Positions 43,210-52,468 of a stretch of DNA of 64,000 nt are shown here, one piece after another; position 1 is the stretch's first letter, and each line of letters starts with the position of its first letter. The stretch lies in NCBI GenBank assembly GCA_021775755.1, contig JAJFHE010000024.1, positions 1 through 64,000 of the forward strand. The letters are read 5' to 3'. The translations under genes and the position numbers were made by a program. The stretch is from Hyphomicrobiales bacterium (lineage in GTDB: Bacteria > Pseudomonadota > Alphaproteobacteria > Rhizobiales > JAJFHB01). The notes beneath the pieces were generated by a model. It did no database searches. It was not told where the DNA came from and saw only the letters and a list, made by a program, of their open reading frames with translations.

Positions 43210-44385
43210 CTATCGCGCCGCACACACCATACACGGCGTCTCAATTCCCTTCAGGGCGAAGGATCCGAGGTCCTCGAAACTGCCGGCATGCAGCGCGGCA
43301 AACCGCTCAGACACCAGAACCGGCTGGTCGAGATCGCGCGTCAGGCTCTCGATGCGGCTCGCGAGATTTACTGCGGGGCCGATAACGGTGAAATCGAGGC
43401 GGTTTTCGCCACCGACATTGCCATAGAGAACGTCCCCGAAATGCAACGCAATTCCGCACTCGATCTCGACAAAACCCTCGTCGCGACGGGACGCATTGAC
43501 CGCGGTGAATTCCGCCACAGCGTCCTGCGCGGCACACAGCGCGCTTCGGCAGGCGCCGCAGTCACCACCTTCGCCCGGCTGAAATATCGCCAGCACCGCA
43601 TCGCCGATAAATTTCAGCACTTCCCCGCCCTGCGCTTCGATGGCCCGTGTCACGACGTCAAAATAGGCATTGAGCGTTTCAATCAGCGTTTCTCCGGGAA
43701 GGCGGCCCGACAACTCCGTGAAACCTTTGAGGTCGCAGTACCAGATGGCGGCGCGGATGGTTTCGCCGGAGCCGCGCCGGATGGCTCCGTCAAGGACCTT
43801 GCGTCCGGCTACCGGCCCGACATAGGTGTCCATGAGCGTGCCCGCGAGATGGCGCAGATAACGTACCTCGACGGCCACCGCCAACGGATGCGCCAGCGCC
43901 TCCATCACAGCAATCTCGTCTGAGGCAAAACCACCCGGCCTGTTGGTCGCAAAGCTCATCGCCTTGAATGAGCCATCGGCAAAAGGCAGCGCCAGCACTA
44001 TGTAATCGGTAAGTCCGGTCTCGCGCAGTTCAGCGAGAATTTCAAACTCGCCTTCTTGCGGCGGTTCCTCGAGCCGACAGCGGCAGGGCCGTCCCTCATA
44101 GGCAACAAAAATGGGGCTGTTTAATAGCGGATTGACGGGTGTATCGAAATTGCGGAACTGACGGAATGTCAGCCCGTTTTCCTCCTCCCACAGCGCTGAA
44201 AAGCTGTCGACATGGGGATGAAGGCTCGGCACGCCGGTCGTGTAGCGGGTGAGTGGCAGGCCTGCGTCGCGCAGCCGGTCGATGATTGCCAGATCGAGGC
44301 CGCCAGTATCGTCGATGAGCCGGGCCTCGGCCAGGAGCCACCCGGTCAGCCTTGTGATGGTTTCGCTGACGGTTGATTTCAACAT
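43210..44385 (-). CDS. Class III adenylate/guanylate cyclase
   Basis: The protein is 391 residues from ATG 44385. The C-terminal half is a class III cyclase domain: AAIWYCDLKGFTELS gives the first metal Asp, EVLKFIGDAVLAIF the second and the purine-selecting Lys region, and TVIGPAVNLASRIESL the transition-state Asn/Arg. The Lys in EVLKF favours ATP as substrate. The N-terminal half is a conserved alphaproteobacterial region beginning WLLAEARLIDDTGGLDLAIIDRL; it looks GAF-like but I cannot assign it. The protein is soluble. It is the last gene of a run with an amine oxidase and aminotransferase, 38 bases downstream. Confidence 0.85.
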   Translation of the reverse strand: MLKSTVSETITRLTGWLLAEARLIDDTGGLDLAIIDRLRDAGLPLTRYTTGVPSLHPHVDSFSALWEEENGLTFRQFRNFDTPVNPLLNSPIFVAYEGRPCRCRLEEPPQEGEFEILAELRETGLTDYIVLALPFADGSFKAMSFATNRPGGFASDEIAVMEALAHPLAVAVEVRYLRHLAGTLMDTYVGPVAGRKVLDGAIRRGSGETIRAAIWYCDLKGFTELSGRLPGETLIETLNAYFDVVTRAIEAQGGEVLKFIGDAVLAIFQPGEGGDCGACRSALCAAQDAVAEFTAVNASRRDEGFVEIECGIALHFGDVLYGNVGGENRLDFTVIGPAVNLASRIESLTRDLDQPVLVSERFAALHAGSFEDLGSFALKGIETPCMVCAAR

Positions 44386-44423
44386 CAAGGTATCTAGGGC
44401 GCGAGTAGCAGCAAAACAGCCCC

Positions 44424-45707
44424 TCACCCTCGCAGCAGCTGCCATCGTTGCAGGAAACCGGCGCCAAGGTCGTAGTAAATGCTGCGCAGGGGGCCCAAAA
44501 ATGCCTTTGACTGGGCTGTGACCGGCAATGGCATCTCAACCTCCGAGCTGCCCGCAAAATAATGCGCCATGGCGCGCCCCATGACGGTTCCAGGCGCAAT
44601 TCCGCGGCCGTTATAGCCGATAACGGTCATCAGCCCCGGCGCCAGTTCATTCAGGCGCGGCAGGTGATCCGTTGTGAAGGCGATCTTGCCCATCCACGAG
44701 GATTCCCATTCAAGCTCACCCAGATGCGGGAAGTGTGCCCGCAGGCGCATATCGGCCCAACGGTGACGGAATGACTGTCCGTGTTCGGGCAGGCTGCCGA
44801 TCGAGCCGGTTATGAGGCGGCCCGCGGCGTCCTTGCGGAACGCGATGGTCGGTTCCTCGGCGTCCCACGAGCCTTCGAGGCCGGGCAGGATGGTGTTGCG
44901 CAGGTTTTCGCCAAGCGGTTTGGTCGCGGCGAAGAAGAAGTAAAACGGGAATATTTCCTGCCTAAGACCCGGCCAAAGGTTGTCCGTGTAGCCGTTAGTC
45001 GCGAGCAGGACGCGCTTTGCCCGTACCGTGCCATGGGGTGTCCCCATACGCCAGCTGTCGCCTGTCTGCTCAAGAGCCGTGGCCGGGCTTTCGCCGAAGA
45101 TCCGCGCACCGTGCTTCAGTGCGGCGCGTGCCAGGCCGCGCGCATATCCCATCGGGTTGATGGTGCCCGCTTCAGTGTCGAGGCTGCCACCGAGAAAATC
45201 GTCAATGCCAAGCTTGGTAGCCGTTTCTTCACGATTCAACAGAACGACCTTGGATCCGCGCCGGTTCATCTGCTCGGCGCGATCCTTGACCTTCTTCAGG
45301 TACTTGTCCGAAGACGCCAGATAGATGGTGCCGTTCTGCACCGCCTCGCACTCGATGCCATGGCGCCTGATCAGGTCGAAGACGAGGTTCGGCCCGACCC
45401 GGAACCCCTCGTTGAGGCGCTCACCTGCATCTTCTCCTAAAATCCCGACAACTTCGTCGGGCGACAGCCAAACCCCCGGATTGACCAGCCCGGCGTTGCG
45501 GCCAGACCCGCCGTAACCCACTTTTTCCGCCTCAAGCACGACAGATTCAATACCGAGTTCGGCGAGATGCAGCGCGGTCGAGAGCCCCGTATAGCCGCCA
45601 CCGACAATGCAAACCTCCGCATCCACATCGCCCTCAAGTGCGGGAAGTGGATCGAGCGGCTGTGCAGTGGCATCCCAAAGGGAAACCGGTTGCAACGGAT
45701 CTGTCAT
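44424..45707 (-). CDS. FAD-dependent amine oxidase (gamma-glutamylputrescine oxidase-like)
   Basis: The 427-residue DAO-family protein begins with a dinucleotide motif (VCIVGGGYTGLSTALHL) and GYGGSGRNAGLVNPG, the covalent/FAD loop of PuuB-like oxidases. The C-terminus (GYNGRGIAPGTVMGRAMA) is equally characteristic. The family oxidises gamma-glutamylputrescine or other amino acids/amines, giving aldehyde, ammonia and H2O2. Its neighbour is a class III aminotransferase, which supports polyamine or omega-amino acid catabolism, but substrates are inferred only. Coupling: it starts 6 bases after the aminotransferase stop. Confidence 0.85.
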   Translation of the reverse strand: MTDPLQPVSLWDATAQPLDPLPALEGDVDAEVCIVGGGYTGLSTALHLAELGIESVVLEAEKVGYGGSGRNAGLVNPGVWLSPDEVVGILGEDAGERLNEGFRVGPNLVFDLIRRHGIECEAVQNGTIYLASSDKYLKKVKDRAEQMNRRGSKVVLLNREETATKLGIDDFLGGSLDTEAGTINPMGYARGLARAALKHGARIFGESPATALEQTGDSWRMGTPHGTVRAKRVLLATNGYTDNLWPGLRQEIFPFYFFFAATKPLGENLRNTILPGLEGSWDAEEPTIAFRKDAAGRLITGSIGSLPEHGQSFRHRWADMRLRAHFPHLGELEWESSWMGKIAFTTDHLPRLNELAPGLMTVIGYNGRGIAPGTVMGRAMAHYFAGSSEVEMPLPVTAQSKAFLGPLRSIYYDLGAGFLQRWQLLRG

Positions 45708-45713
45708 GGCGGA

Positions 45714-47099
45714 TTACGCGGCGCGAAGGCCTTCCTTGGTGACCCACTCTTCGGTCTGTTGAATGGCGCGCTCGGCGCGGTCGAACATTTCGTTGACCTC
45801 GTCTTCGGTGATGATGAGCGGCGGGCAGAACGCAATGGCATCGACGAGATTGCGCAAGACCACGCCGTTCGCCTGGCAGAGCGAGTTCAACTTGGCGCCG
45901 ACGCCATGCTTTGGATCAAATGCGCGTTTGGTTTGCTTGTCGGCAACCATTTCAGCAGCGCCAATCAGACCCTTGCCGCGGGTTTCGCCAACCAGGGGGT
46001 GATCGCCAAGCTTGTGCAGACGCTTCTGGAAGGTCTCAGCAATGTTTTGCACATGCCCAACGATGTTGTCGCGCTCATAGATCTCGAGCACTTTCAGCGC
46101 AACCGCCGCACCGACCGGGTGTCCGGTGTAGGTGTAGCCATGCCCGAATGTGCCTATCTTTTTGCTCTCGTCGAGCATTGCCTGATAAACATCCTCGGGG
46201 ATCGTTACCGCGCCCAGGGGGATATAGGCTGACGTAATTGCTTTGGCGACCGAGATTGAGTCCGGCTGCATGCCAAGCGTTTCCGTACCCCAGTAGTTGC
46301 CGGTCCGTCCGAAGCCGCAAATCACCTCATCGGCGATAAAGTAGATGTCGTACTTCTGCAGGATCGCATTGACCTTCTCGAAATAGGTTTCAGGCGGCAC
46401 GATGACACCACCTGCACCCATGATAGGCTCCGCGATGAAGGCGGCGACGGTATCGGGGCCCTCGTCGAGAATCATCTGCTCGAGAGAATTCGCCATTCTG
46501 GTGGCAAAATCTTCTTCGGATTCTCCCGCCTCGCCAAAGCGATAGTAGTGCGGGCACTCGGTGTGCCTGATGTTGGCGATCGGCAGATCGAAATCCATGT
46601 GCACCGGCGGCAGGCCAGTGAGGCTGCCGGACGCAACCGTAACACCGTGATAGCCCTTGATGCGGGAGATGATTTTCTTCTTCTTCGGCCGGCCGATGGC
46701 ATTGTTGTAGTACCAAAGTAACTTGACCTGAGTGTCGTTGGCTTCCGAGCCCGAGCATGTGAACAACACCTTGGAGGCCTCGCACGGTGCCAGTTCTTTC
46801 AGCTTCTCGGAAAGCTCGATCGCCGGGTCATGGCTCTTCGATCCGAAGAGATGGGTGTAGGGAAGCTTTTCGAGCTGCTTGGTAGCCGCTTCGACCAGTT
46901 CCTTGTTGCTGTAGCCGAGCGAAGTGCACCACAGACCCGCCAGCCCTTCAATGTAATCGCGGCCTTCCGAATCCCAAACACGCACGCCTTCGCCACGCTC
47001 AAGCACCAAGGGCCCCGTGTCGCGGTGCGCCGCGAGGTTCGTGTAAGGGTGGATAACCGTCTCGATGTCACGGACGGCAACATTGCTCAAGGGTTTCAT
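45714..47099 (-). CDS. Class III omega-aminotransferase (PLP)
   Basis: The 461-residue enzyme has the fold-type I PLP motifs CSGSEANDTQVKLLWYY, the Asp in FIADEVICGFGRTG, and the Schiff-base lysine in SVAKAITSAYIPLG. KVLFTCSGSEAND is the phosphate loop. Members transaminate putrescine, beta-alanine, taurine or aromatic amines with pyruvate or 2-oxoglutarate. ATG 47099 has AGAGAGGAA upstream and is preferred to longer readings. Context (FAD amine oxidase downstream, amidase divergent) points to amine breakdown. Confidence 0.9.
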   Translation of the reverse strand: MKPLSNVAVRDIETVIHPYTNLAAHRDTGPLVLERGEGVRVWDSEGRDYIEGLAGLWCTSLGYSNKELVEAATKQLEKLPYTHLFGSKSHDPAIELSEKLKELAPCEASKVLFTCSGSEANDTQVKLLWYYNNAIGRPKKKKIISRIKGYHGVTVASGSLTGLPPVHMDFDLPIANIRHTECPHYYRFGEAGESEEDFATRMANSLEQMILDEGPDTVAAFIAEPIMGAGGVIVPPETYFEKVNAILQKYDIYFIADEVICGFGRTGNYWGTETLGMQPDSISVAKAITSAYIPLGAVTIPEDVYQAMLDESKKIGTFGHGYTYTGHPVGAAVALKVLEIYERDNIVGHVQNIAETFQKRLHKLGDHPLVGETRGKGLIGAAEMVADKQTKRAFDPKHGVGAKLNSLCQANGVVLRNLVDAIAFCPPLIITEDEVNEMFDRAERAIQQTEEWVTKEGLRAA

Positions 47100-47232
47100 T
47101 TGCGTGTTCCTCTCTGTCGGGCCTCGACCTATATTGCGGTGCTCTTCGGCCGTTGCTGCGATGCATATCGCGCAGATGACGGCGGCGATCAAGCTTTGTG
47201 ATGTGCGCACCTCGAAATCAGCCTGGACCAAA

Positions 47233-48645
47233 ATGAACCCGCAAGACAATCTCATCAAAAAAACAGCCTGCGAAATCCGCGATCTTCTGCGTAATGGCGA
47301 GATCACGACGGGTGACCTACTCAATGCACTTGAAGCACGAATTGAACAGGTCGATGGCGACACCAACGCGCTCCCGACGCTTTGCTTTGAGCGGGCACGC
47401 GAACATGCCGCGGGCGGCGACAGTGCCGGTACTCCGCTTGAAGGCCTGCCTGTCGCCATCAAGGATCTGACAGAGGTTGACGGCGTGCTCACGACCTTCG
47501 GATCTCCCATCTTCAAAAACCATGTTCCTCAAACATCCGACATTGTCGTCGAAACACTGGAGCGTAACGGCGCGGTGATTTACGCCAAATCCAACACGCC
47601 GGAGTTCGGTGCCGGCGCAAACACGTTCAACGAGGTGTTCGGTGCGACGCGAAACCCCTGGAACCTGGCGCGTTCAAGTGCGGGATCATCCGGCGGCTCG
47701 GCGGCGGCGCTGGCGAGCGGCACCGCGTGGCTCGCTCACGGCTCGGACATGGGCGGCTCGTTGCGCAATCCGGCAAGCTTTTGCGGCGTGTGCGGACTGC
47801 GGCCGACCCCGGGCCGCGTTGCCACCACCCGCCTCAACAATCTCGACGATTCGCTGTCCGCCGAAGGCCCGATGGCGCGCAATATAGAAGACCTCGCCTT
47901 GATGCTCGATGCCATGGTCGGCGAGCATCGCGCCGATCCGCGCTCGCTGCCGGCAGACGGCACCGGCTATCTCGATGCCGTCCGCAATCCGAAGCCGGTC
48001 GGGAAAGTCGCCTTCAGCCGCGATCTCGGCATTACACCCGTCGATCCCCAGGTCGCGGCGATCTGCGAGGCGGCGGCACGGCGTTTCGACGACGCGGGCG
48101 TTACCGTTGAAGAAGCATGCCCTGACTTCAGTGCCGCACATGACGCGTTTCAGGTGCTGCGGGCGCGCAGCTTCGCGATATCCAAGGCCGCGCTCATGGC
48201 GCGCCACCGCGACCTCTTCAAGCCTGAAATTATCTGGAACTTCGAAAAAGGCATGGCCCTGACGGCGGACGACATCATCCGGGCCGAAACGGCGCGCGCG
48301 CAGATGTTCGCATCGACCGTGGACTTCTTCGAAAACTACGATCTTCTTCTCTGCCCGGCGACCATCGTGCCGCCTTACCCGGTCGAACAGCGTTATGTGG
48401 AGCGGTGCGACGGACACGAGTTCGACAATTATGTCGAATGGCTGGCAATCGTCTATGCGATCACGCTTGTGTGCTGTCCGGCGCTGTCGATGCCTTGTGG
48501 CTTCACCGATGAGGGTTTGCCGGTCGGCTTGCAGGTCGTTGGCCCGCCGCGCGGCGAGGCTGCGGTTCTGGCCGGCGCACGGCAGTTTGAGGACATGCTC
48601 GGGCTTGGAGCGATTACGCCGATCGATCCGCGGCCGGGATCCTAA
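47233..48645 (+). CDS. Amidase signature family protein
   Basis: The 470-residue enzyme has the Ser-cisSer-Lys triad of the amidase signature family: VAIKDLTEVDG (Lys), SSAGSSGGSAAALASG (cis-Ser) and GSDMGGSLRNPASFCG (Ser nucleophile). It hydrolyses an amide to acid and ammonia. The starting ATG at 47233 is chosen because it opens the conserved N-terminus; upstream residues overlap the divergent aminotransferase promoter region. The 3' end overlaps the RidA gene by 4 bases, so the two stop codons share CTAA. The substrate is unknown. Confidence 0.9.
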   Translation: MNPQDNLIKKTACEIRDLLRNGEITTGDLLNALEARIEQVDGDTNALPTLCFERAREHAAGGDSAGTPLEGLPVAIKDLTEVDGVLTTFGSPIFKNHVPQTSDIVVETLERNGAVIYAKSNTPEFGAGANTFNEVFGATRNPWNLARSSAGSSGGSAAALASGTAWLAHGSDMGGSLRNPASFCGVCGLRPTPGRVATTRLNNLDDSLSAEGPMARNIEDLALMLDAMVGEHRADPRSLPADGTGYLDAVRNPKPVGKVAFSRDLGITPVDPQVAAICEAAARRFDDAGVTVEEACPDFSAAHDAFQVLRARSFAISKAALMARHRDLFKPEIIWNFEKGMALTADDIIRAETARAQMFASTVDFFENYDLLLCPATIVPPYPVEQRYVERCDGHEFDNYVEWLAIVYAITLVCCPALSMPCGFTDEGLPVGLQVVGPPRGEAAVLAGARQFEDMLGLGAITPIDPRPGS

Positions 48646-49709
48646 TCAGGGGTCACGACACAAAGATCGATCGCAATGCGCGCGCCTTTCGCATTAAGCC
48701 CCGACACGGCAATCCCGGTCGATGCGGGGCCGGGCTTTTCGTAGCGCGCATTGCGCACAGCCATGTTGTCGTGAAGATTTTCTTCGCTCGCGCCGCCGAC
48801 ATAGTGGGTCGTTGACTTTGCTACGTCGGAAAATGCCGCGCCATTGCGTGCGAGGGCATCTGCAAGTGCATCCACGATGCGCTCGGTTTGCTCAACGAGA
48901 CCCGCGTTTTCGTCGGTGCACCAGCCCGCCAGCCATAGATGGGCGCCGGATTTTCTCGTGACAATTTGCACCGATCCCGCCTGAGTGTGCCGTTCTTCGT
49001 GCACTGGTCCTGCCTTGATGAACGTAAGCTCGCCCAGAACTGCCGGCACCACCGGCTCGCTCGTCACCACCATGCCCGCAGGGACCCCGGACGGGACCTC
49101 ATATGACGAGCCCGGCGCAAACCAGTGTTCTGAAAGCTTGTGCCGGGGCGACAGACTGAGAACACGAAGCGCCTTTTCGAGCTGGGTGTTGGCAAGCTCC
49201 AGGTCTTCCGCCGATGGTTCAGCCTGTAATTCCAGGGCCGCCCAGACAAATGAACCGCCATTGACAAGTCGGACTTTCACCCTTCCATCGTTGTCGCTGT
49301 AGTCAAGCGTGGCGCCGCGCCGCGCCGTGGCAAATGCATCCACTTCGATCACCATGCCCTCATAGAAAAAATGCGGCACGGCGACGGGCACCAGCAACGG
49401 CTGAGGTCCGAAGGTCTCGCGTGCAATGTCGAGCATGCTGTCAGTGTCGCTGGCGTTTCGCGCGGTGTGGTAGAGCACAAGCTTGCCCAGGGCCTCGCGG
49501 CCAAAGCCGCCATCGCTGAGGATATTGGCGATATGGCCGCAGGAAATGCGCGTCTGCGCGGCAAGGTCGCCAGGTGCCACCACTTCCGCATTGGTGTCGA
49601 GCGGCGCCTGGCCCGAGCTCCACGCATCATCGCCATCGCGCAGGAGAAGCGAATACGGCACGTCGATCCGCATGGACCAGCGGCCCTCGAAGGGAACGTA
49701 GGTGCGCAT
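48642..49709 (-). CDS. Double-domain RidA/YjgF-like protein
   Basis: The 355-residue protein seems to contain two Rid-fold halves. The first (about 10-150) includes WSSGQAPLDTNAEVVAPGDLAAQTRISCGHIANIL, an enamine-deaminase-like helix and strand. The second (about 220-355) includes LTFIKAGPVHEE, HLWLAGWCTDENAGL with its EQTERIVDALADALARNG helix, and the terminal strand RIAIDLCVV. Rid proteins hydrolyse reactive imines produced by PLP or flavin enzymes. Here it lies beside an FAD amine oxidase and a PLP aminotransferase, which fits. The active-site Arg is not clearly placed. Longer readings of this frame are antisense to the neighbour and rejected. Confidence 0.75.
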   Translation of the reverse strand: MRTYVPFEGRWSMRIDVPYSLLLRDGDDAWSSGQAPLDTNAEVVAPGDLAAQTRISCGHIANILSDGGFGREALGKLVLYHTARNASDTDSMLDIARETFGPQPLLVPVAVPHFFYEGMVIEVDAFATARRGATLDYSDNDGRVKVRLVNGGSFVWAALELQAEPSAEDLELANTQLEKALRVLSLSPRHKLSEHWFAPGSSYEVPSGVPAGMVVTSEPVVPAVLGELTFIKAGPVHEERHTQAGSVQIVTRKSGAHLWLAGWCTDENAGLVEQTERIVDALADALARNGAAFSDVAKSTTHYVGGASEENLHDNMAVRNARYEKPGPASTGIAVSGLNAKGARIAIDLCVVTPD

Positions 49710-49814
49710 GGCCTGGAACCTCGAGTATTGAACGGCTTGATACTTATCAATGCACCCACGCGCCGTCAGCCGCAACATTTCCAAGACACGTGGCGTGCAA
49801 TGCGGAGTGATATC

Positions 49815-50348
49815 ATGAAGACAATCCTCGTGCCTACAGACGGCTCGATCACTGCGGAAAAGGCCCTCGACCTGGCGCTGGACCTGGCCGAAAAACACAA
49901 TGCAGACGTCAAACTCATGCATGTTCTGCTGCACGACAAGGAGCCCGACGAGTTGTTGCGGCTCCCCGAACTTGCAGCCGATGAACATATCGCCGGCGAA
50001 CTGGCGAAACTGCTGGCGGCCCCCAAAACGGAACGACCGATTGCAGAGGTCATGAACGCGCCCGGCCTGCCGGACCGGCCCACGCCGGATGCTTTGCTGC
50101 AGGAGATCGGCGCGCGCGTTCTCGAGCGCGCCCGGGCATGCGCACGCCAGCGCGGCATCGGTGCCGAGACGCTGCCGATTTCCGATGGACCGGCGGCACC
50201 GGCGATTACTGCGGCTGCAGAAACCGTTAGCGCCGACACAATCGTCATGGGAATGCGCGGATTGCGCCAGATCGACATGATCACCTTCGGCAGTGTTTCC
50301 CAGGAGGTGTGCCGCTCGGTCAACTGCACCTGTGTAGCCGTTCACTGA
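49815..50348 (+). CDS. Universal stress protein, long form
   Basis: The 177-residue UspA-fold protein begins KTILVPTDGSITAEKALDLAL and ends with GMRGLRQIDM followed by TFGSVSQEV, the G-x2-G-x9-GS ATP-binding motif. It has an insertion at about residues 40-85 that ordinary 140-residue Usp proteins lack (ELLRLPELAADEHIAGELAKLL). ATG 49815 has GGAG 8 bases upstream. It is divergent from the RidA gene and precedes the cytochrome b561 gene by 87 bases. Usp proteins bind ATP and act in stress or energy adaptation; the specific role is unknown. Confidence 0.9.
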   Translation: MKTILVPTDGSITAEKALDLALDLAEKHNADVKLMHVLLHDKEPDELLRLPELAADEHIAGELAKLLAAPKTERPIAEVMNAPGLPDRPTPDALLQEIGARVLERARACARQRGIGAETLPISDGPAAPAITAAAETVSADTIVMGMRGLRQIDMITFGSVSQEVCRSVNCTCVAVH

Positions 50349-50435
50349 CCGGAAGATATTCGACGGGTTTGCGGTGCGCTCTTCGTTTAATACAGTTTGG
50401 ATCTGTTTCATTCTCAAATTGCACGGAGAAACGGC

Positions 50436-50987
50436 ATGGCGGACACTTCGCGAGCAGGTGGATATTCGCGCCCAGATGGATATTCGCGACTGTCAGTTTT
50501 ATTGCACTGGTTGGCTGCAATCAGCGTGATTGCCCTGTTTTTCACGCACGAAGGCGAGCGCGGCAGCGCCCAGTATGCGTTTCACCTCAGCGGCGGTGCG
50601 TTGGCGGGTATCTTGCTTCTGTGGCGCGTCGCGCACCGCGTTCGCCACGGGCTGGCGGAACGGCCCGCACAGGCGGCTCTGCTAAATGCCGCATCAAGTA
50701 TTGTTCTCTGGGGCTTTCTCGCAACTATCGTTGCCGTCGTCTTATCGGGATATTTCCTGCCCTGGTCGCTTGGCCGGCCTCTGGATGTTTTCGGATGGTT
50801 TTCCATCCCCTCCCCCATGAGCTTTCACCGCGGCACGCACGAGTTCATGGAGGAGGTACACGACGTATCGGGGCACCTGTTCATTCCCTTGCTTGCGCTT
50901 CACCTGCTTGGAACGGCGAAACATGCGTTGATCGACAAGGACGGCGTTGCGCGCCGCATGTTCGCCTCCGTTGCCGGCGGACGATAA
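50436..50987 (+). CDS. Cytochrome b561 family protein
   Basis: The 183-residue protein is a four-helix membrane cytochrome b561. Heme-binding histidines lie in VLLHWLAAIS and FHLSGGALAG and in HDVSGHLFIPLLALHLLG. The N-terminus has an odd duplication (GGYSRPDGYSR), mirrored in the DNA as two GGATATTCGCG copies. The family moves electrons across the inner membrane, typically from ubiquinol or to periplasmic oxidants. ATG 50436 has GGAGA upstream. Confidence 0.88.
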   Translation: MADTSRAGGYSRPDGYSRLSVLLHWLAAISVIALFFTHEGERGSAQYAFHLSGGALAGILLLWRVAHRVRHGLAERPAQAALLNAASSIVLWGFLATIVAVVLSGYFLPWSLGRPLDVFGWFSIPSPMSFHRGTHEFMEEVHDVSGHLFIPLLALHLLGTAKHALIDKDGVARRMFASVAGGR

Positions 50988-51052
50988 GAGCGCTTGCACG
51001 TCCGTCGCTCGGGTCATCTAATGATGCGATACGCAACCGATGAGGAAAACCG

Positions 51053-51694
51053 ATGCCGCAAGATCTGGAGAGCTGGCTTGACGCGGTCTATGAAACCGAT
51101 GGCGACAGGGACAAACTCGACCGGCTCTACAACGACTGGGCACGCAACTACGATGAGCAGCTTGCCGCCTCGGGAAACCCCTACATCACGATCATGGCGG
51201 GGATGGTGGGGCGGTATGTTCCAGACACCCGCGCGCGCATCCTCGATGGCGGCTGCGGCACCGGAAACATGGCACAGATCCTCCACTTCATGGGGTATCG
51301 CGACATTGTCGGCATCGATGCTTCGGCAGGCATGCTTCAGGCTGCACGAAGCAAGGAATGCTATGCCGAACTGCATGAGCTTCTGCTCGGCGCGGAGATC
51401 GACCTGCCGGCGGAAAGTTTCGATGCCATTACCGCAGCGGGCGTTCTGACGCACGGTCACGCGCCACCTGAATCGCTAGACGGATTACTCGCAATCGCAA
51501 AGCCCGGCGCGCCGATTGTTTTTTCGATCTCCAAGATCGCCGTGGAAGGCGGCGGCTTCGGCGCCAAGATGGATGCGCTTGAGCAGGCCGGCGCCTGGAC
51601 GCTCGTCGAACAGACCGAGCCCTTCCGCACCTATCCGTTCTCCGAACAATATGCGGACCTGCGGCACTGGATCAGTGTTTATCGTAAGGTTTGA
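51053..51694 (+). CDS. Class I SAM-dependent methyltransferase
   Basis: The 213-residue protein has the SAM-binding ILDGGCGTGNMAQIL, the acidic end of strand 2 in DIVGIDASAGMLQAAR, and a typical third motif in FDAITAAGVLTHGHAP. The overall plan, with an N-terminal YNDWARNYDEQL helix, matches small-molecule methyltransferases of the WBSCR27 type. The substrate is unknown. GAGGAA precedes ATG 51053. It lies between the two universal stress protein genes. Confidence 0.88.
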   Translation: MPQDLESWLDAVYETDGDRDKLDRLYNDWARNYDEQLAASGNPYITIMAGMVGRYVPDTRARILDGGCGTGNMAQILHFMGYRDIVGIDASAGMLQAARSKECYAELHELLLGAEIDLPAESFDAITAAGVLTHGHAPPESLDGLLAIAKPGAPIVFSISKIAVEGGGFGAKMDALEQAGAWTLVEQTEPFRTYPFSEQYADLRHWISVYRKV

Positions 51695-51992
51695 GGCCGG
51701 CATCCGGTTCGTAGTGAGTTTCGCCGCACCCAAACGTTTGCATCGACGTGCCGCACCGCTGTACCTGCGCGACGAGAAACAATGGTGCCAGAAACCTTGG
51801 ATTTTCAATTCTGGACTCATCCGTTAGTCGACATTGGCGCTTCCCCTGCCGGTGCCCTTCTGCGACAGTTCGGCATCAACAAAAACACTGCCCCAAGCCA
51901 TTATTCTCTTTGGACGTGAACATGTTCGCGGCTGACGGAGATGTATGCCCAACTCGCCGAAGAAATTTCAACCAACTTTCAATGAGGAGCGC
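51695..51992. other. Intergenic region before the second universal stress protein
   Basis: About 298 bases with no recognisable gene. The frames present are short and Arg-rich. I see no strong hairpin. The region presumably contains the promoter of the universal stress protein at 51993; its ribosome binding site GAGGAG lies just upstream of that start. Confidence 0.45.
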
Positions 51993-52427
51993 ATGACGAA
52001 TACTTACCTAGTCGCCGTAGACGGCAGCGATGGCAGCCGTCGGGCAGCGAAATTCGCTACGGAGCGCGCGCTTGCGAGCAACGCAAAGCTCGTGTTTGCG
52101 TATGTCATCGAGTGGTCGCCCTACAGTTTTCACACGCCAGATGAACTGGCCGAGCGGCACAAACGTCGAGAAGAGGAAATTGAGCGCGCGCAATCGACGG
52201 TTCTCGAGCCGATGATAAAATCGGTAAAGGACCAGGGCGGAGACGTGGAAGTCGTAGTGCGCCACGGACACCCGGCACAAACGCTTGTTGAACTCGCCGA
52301 AAATCACTCCGCAACGCAGATCTTTATCGGGCGCAAAGGTGAATCCCGCGTCGCCTCACTGCTGTTCGGAAGTGTGGCGGGAGCGTTGGTCCAGACGTCC
52401 CCGATTCCCGTCACCGTCGTGCCCTGA
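51993..52427 (+). CDS. Universal stress protein
   Basis: The 144-residue UspA-type protein begins TNTYLVAVDGSDGSRRAAKFA and ends with IGRKGESRVA then LFGSVAGALV, the G-x2-G-x9-GS ATP-binding type. It is normal length. ATG 51993 follows GAGGAG; an upstream in-frame ATG at 51945 would add a basic leader and is less likely. The sodium/alanine symporter gene begins 41 bases downstream, so the two may be cotranscribed. Confidence 0.9.
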   Translation: MTNTYLVAVDGSDGSRRAAKFATERALASNAKLVFAYVIEWSPYSFHTPDELAERHKRREEEIERAQSTVLEPMIKSVKDQGGDVEVVVRHGHPAQTLVELAENHSATQIFIGRKGESRVASLLFGSVAGALVQTSPIPVTVVP

Positions 52428-52468
52428 CAGCAAATCATTCCGGAAAATTTGAAAAAAAGGGGGGAGCC

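Noticed and set aside
49371-49814. Upstream extension of the universal stress protein
   Set aside because: The first part is antisense to the Rid-like gene; ATG 49815 has a good ribosome site and the standard Usp N-terminus.
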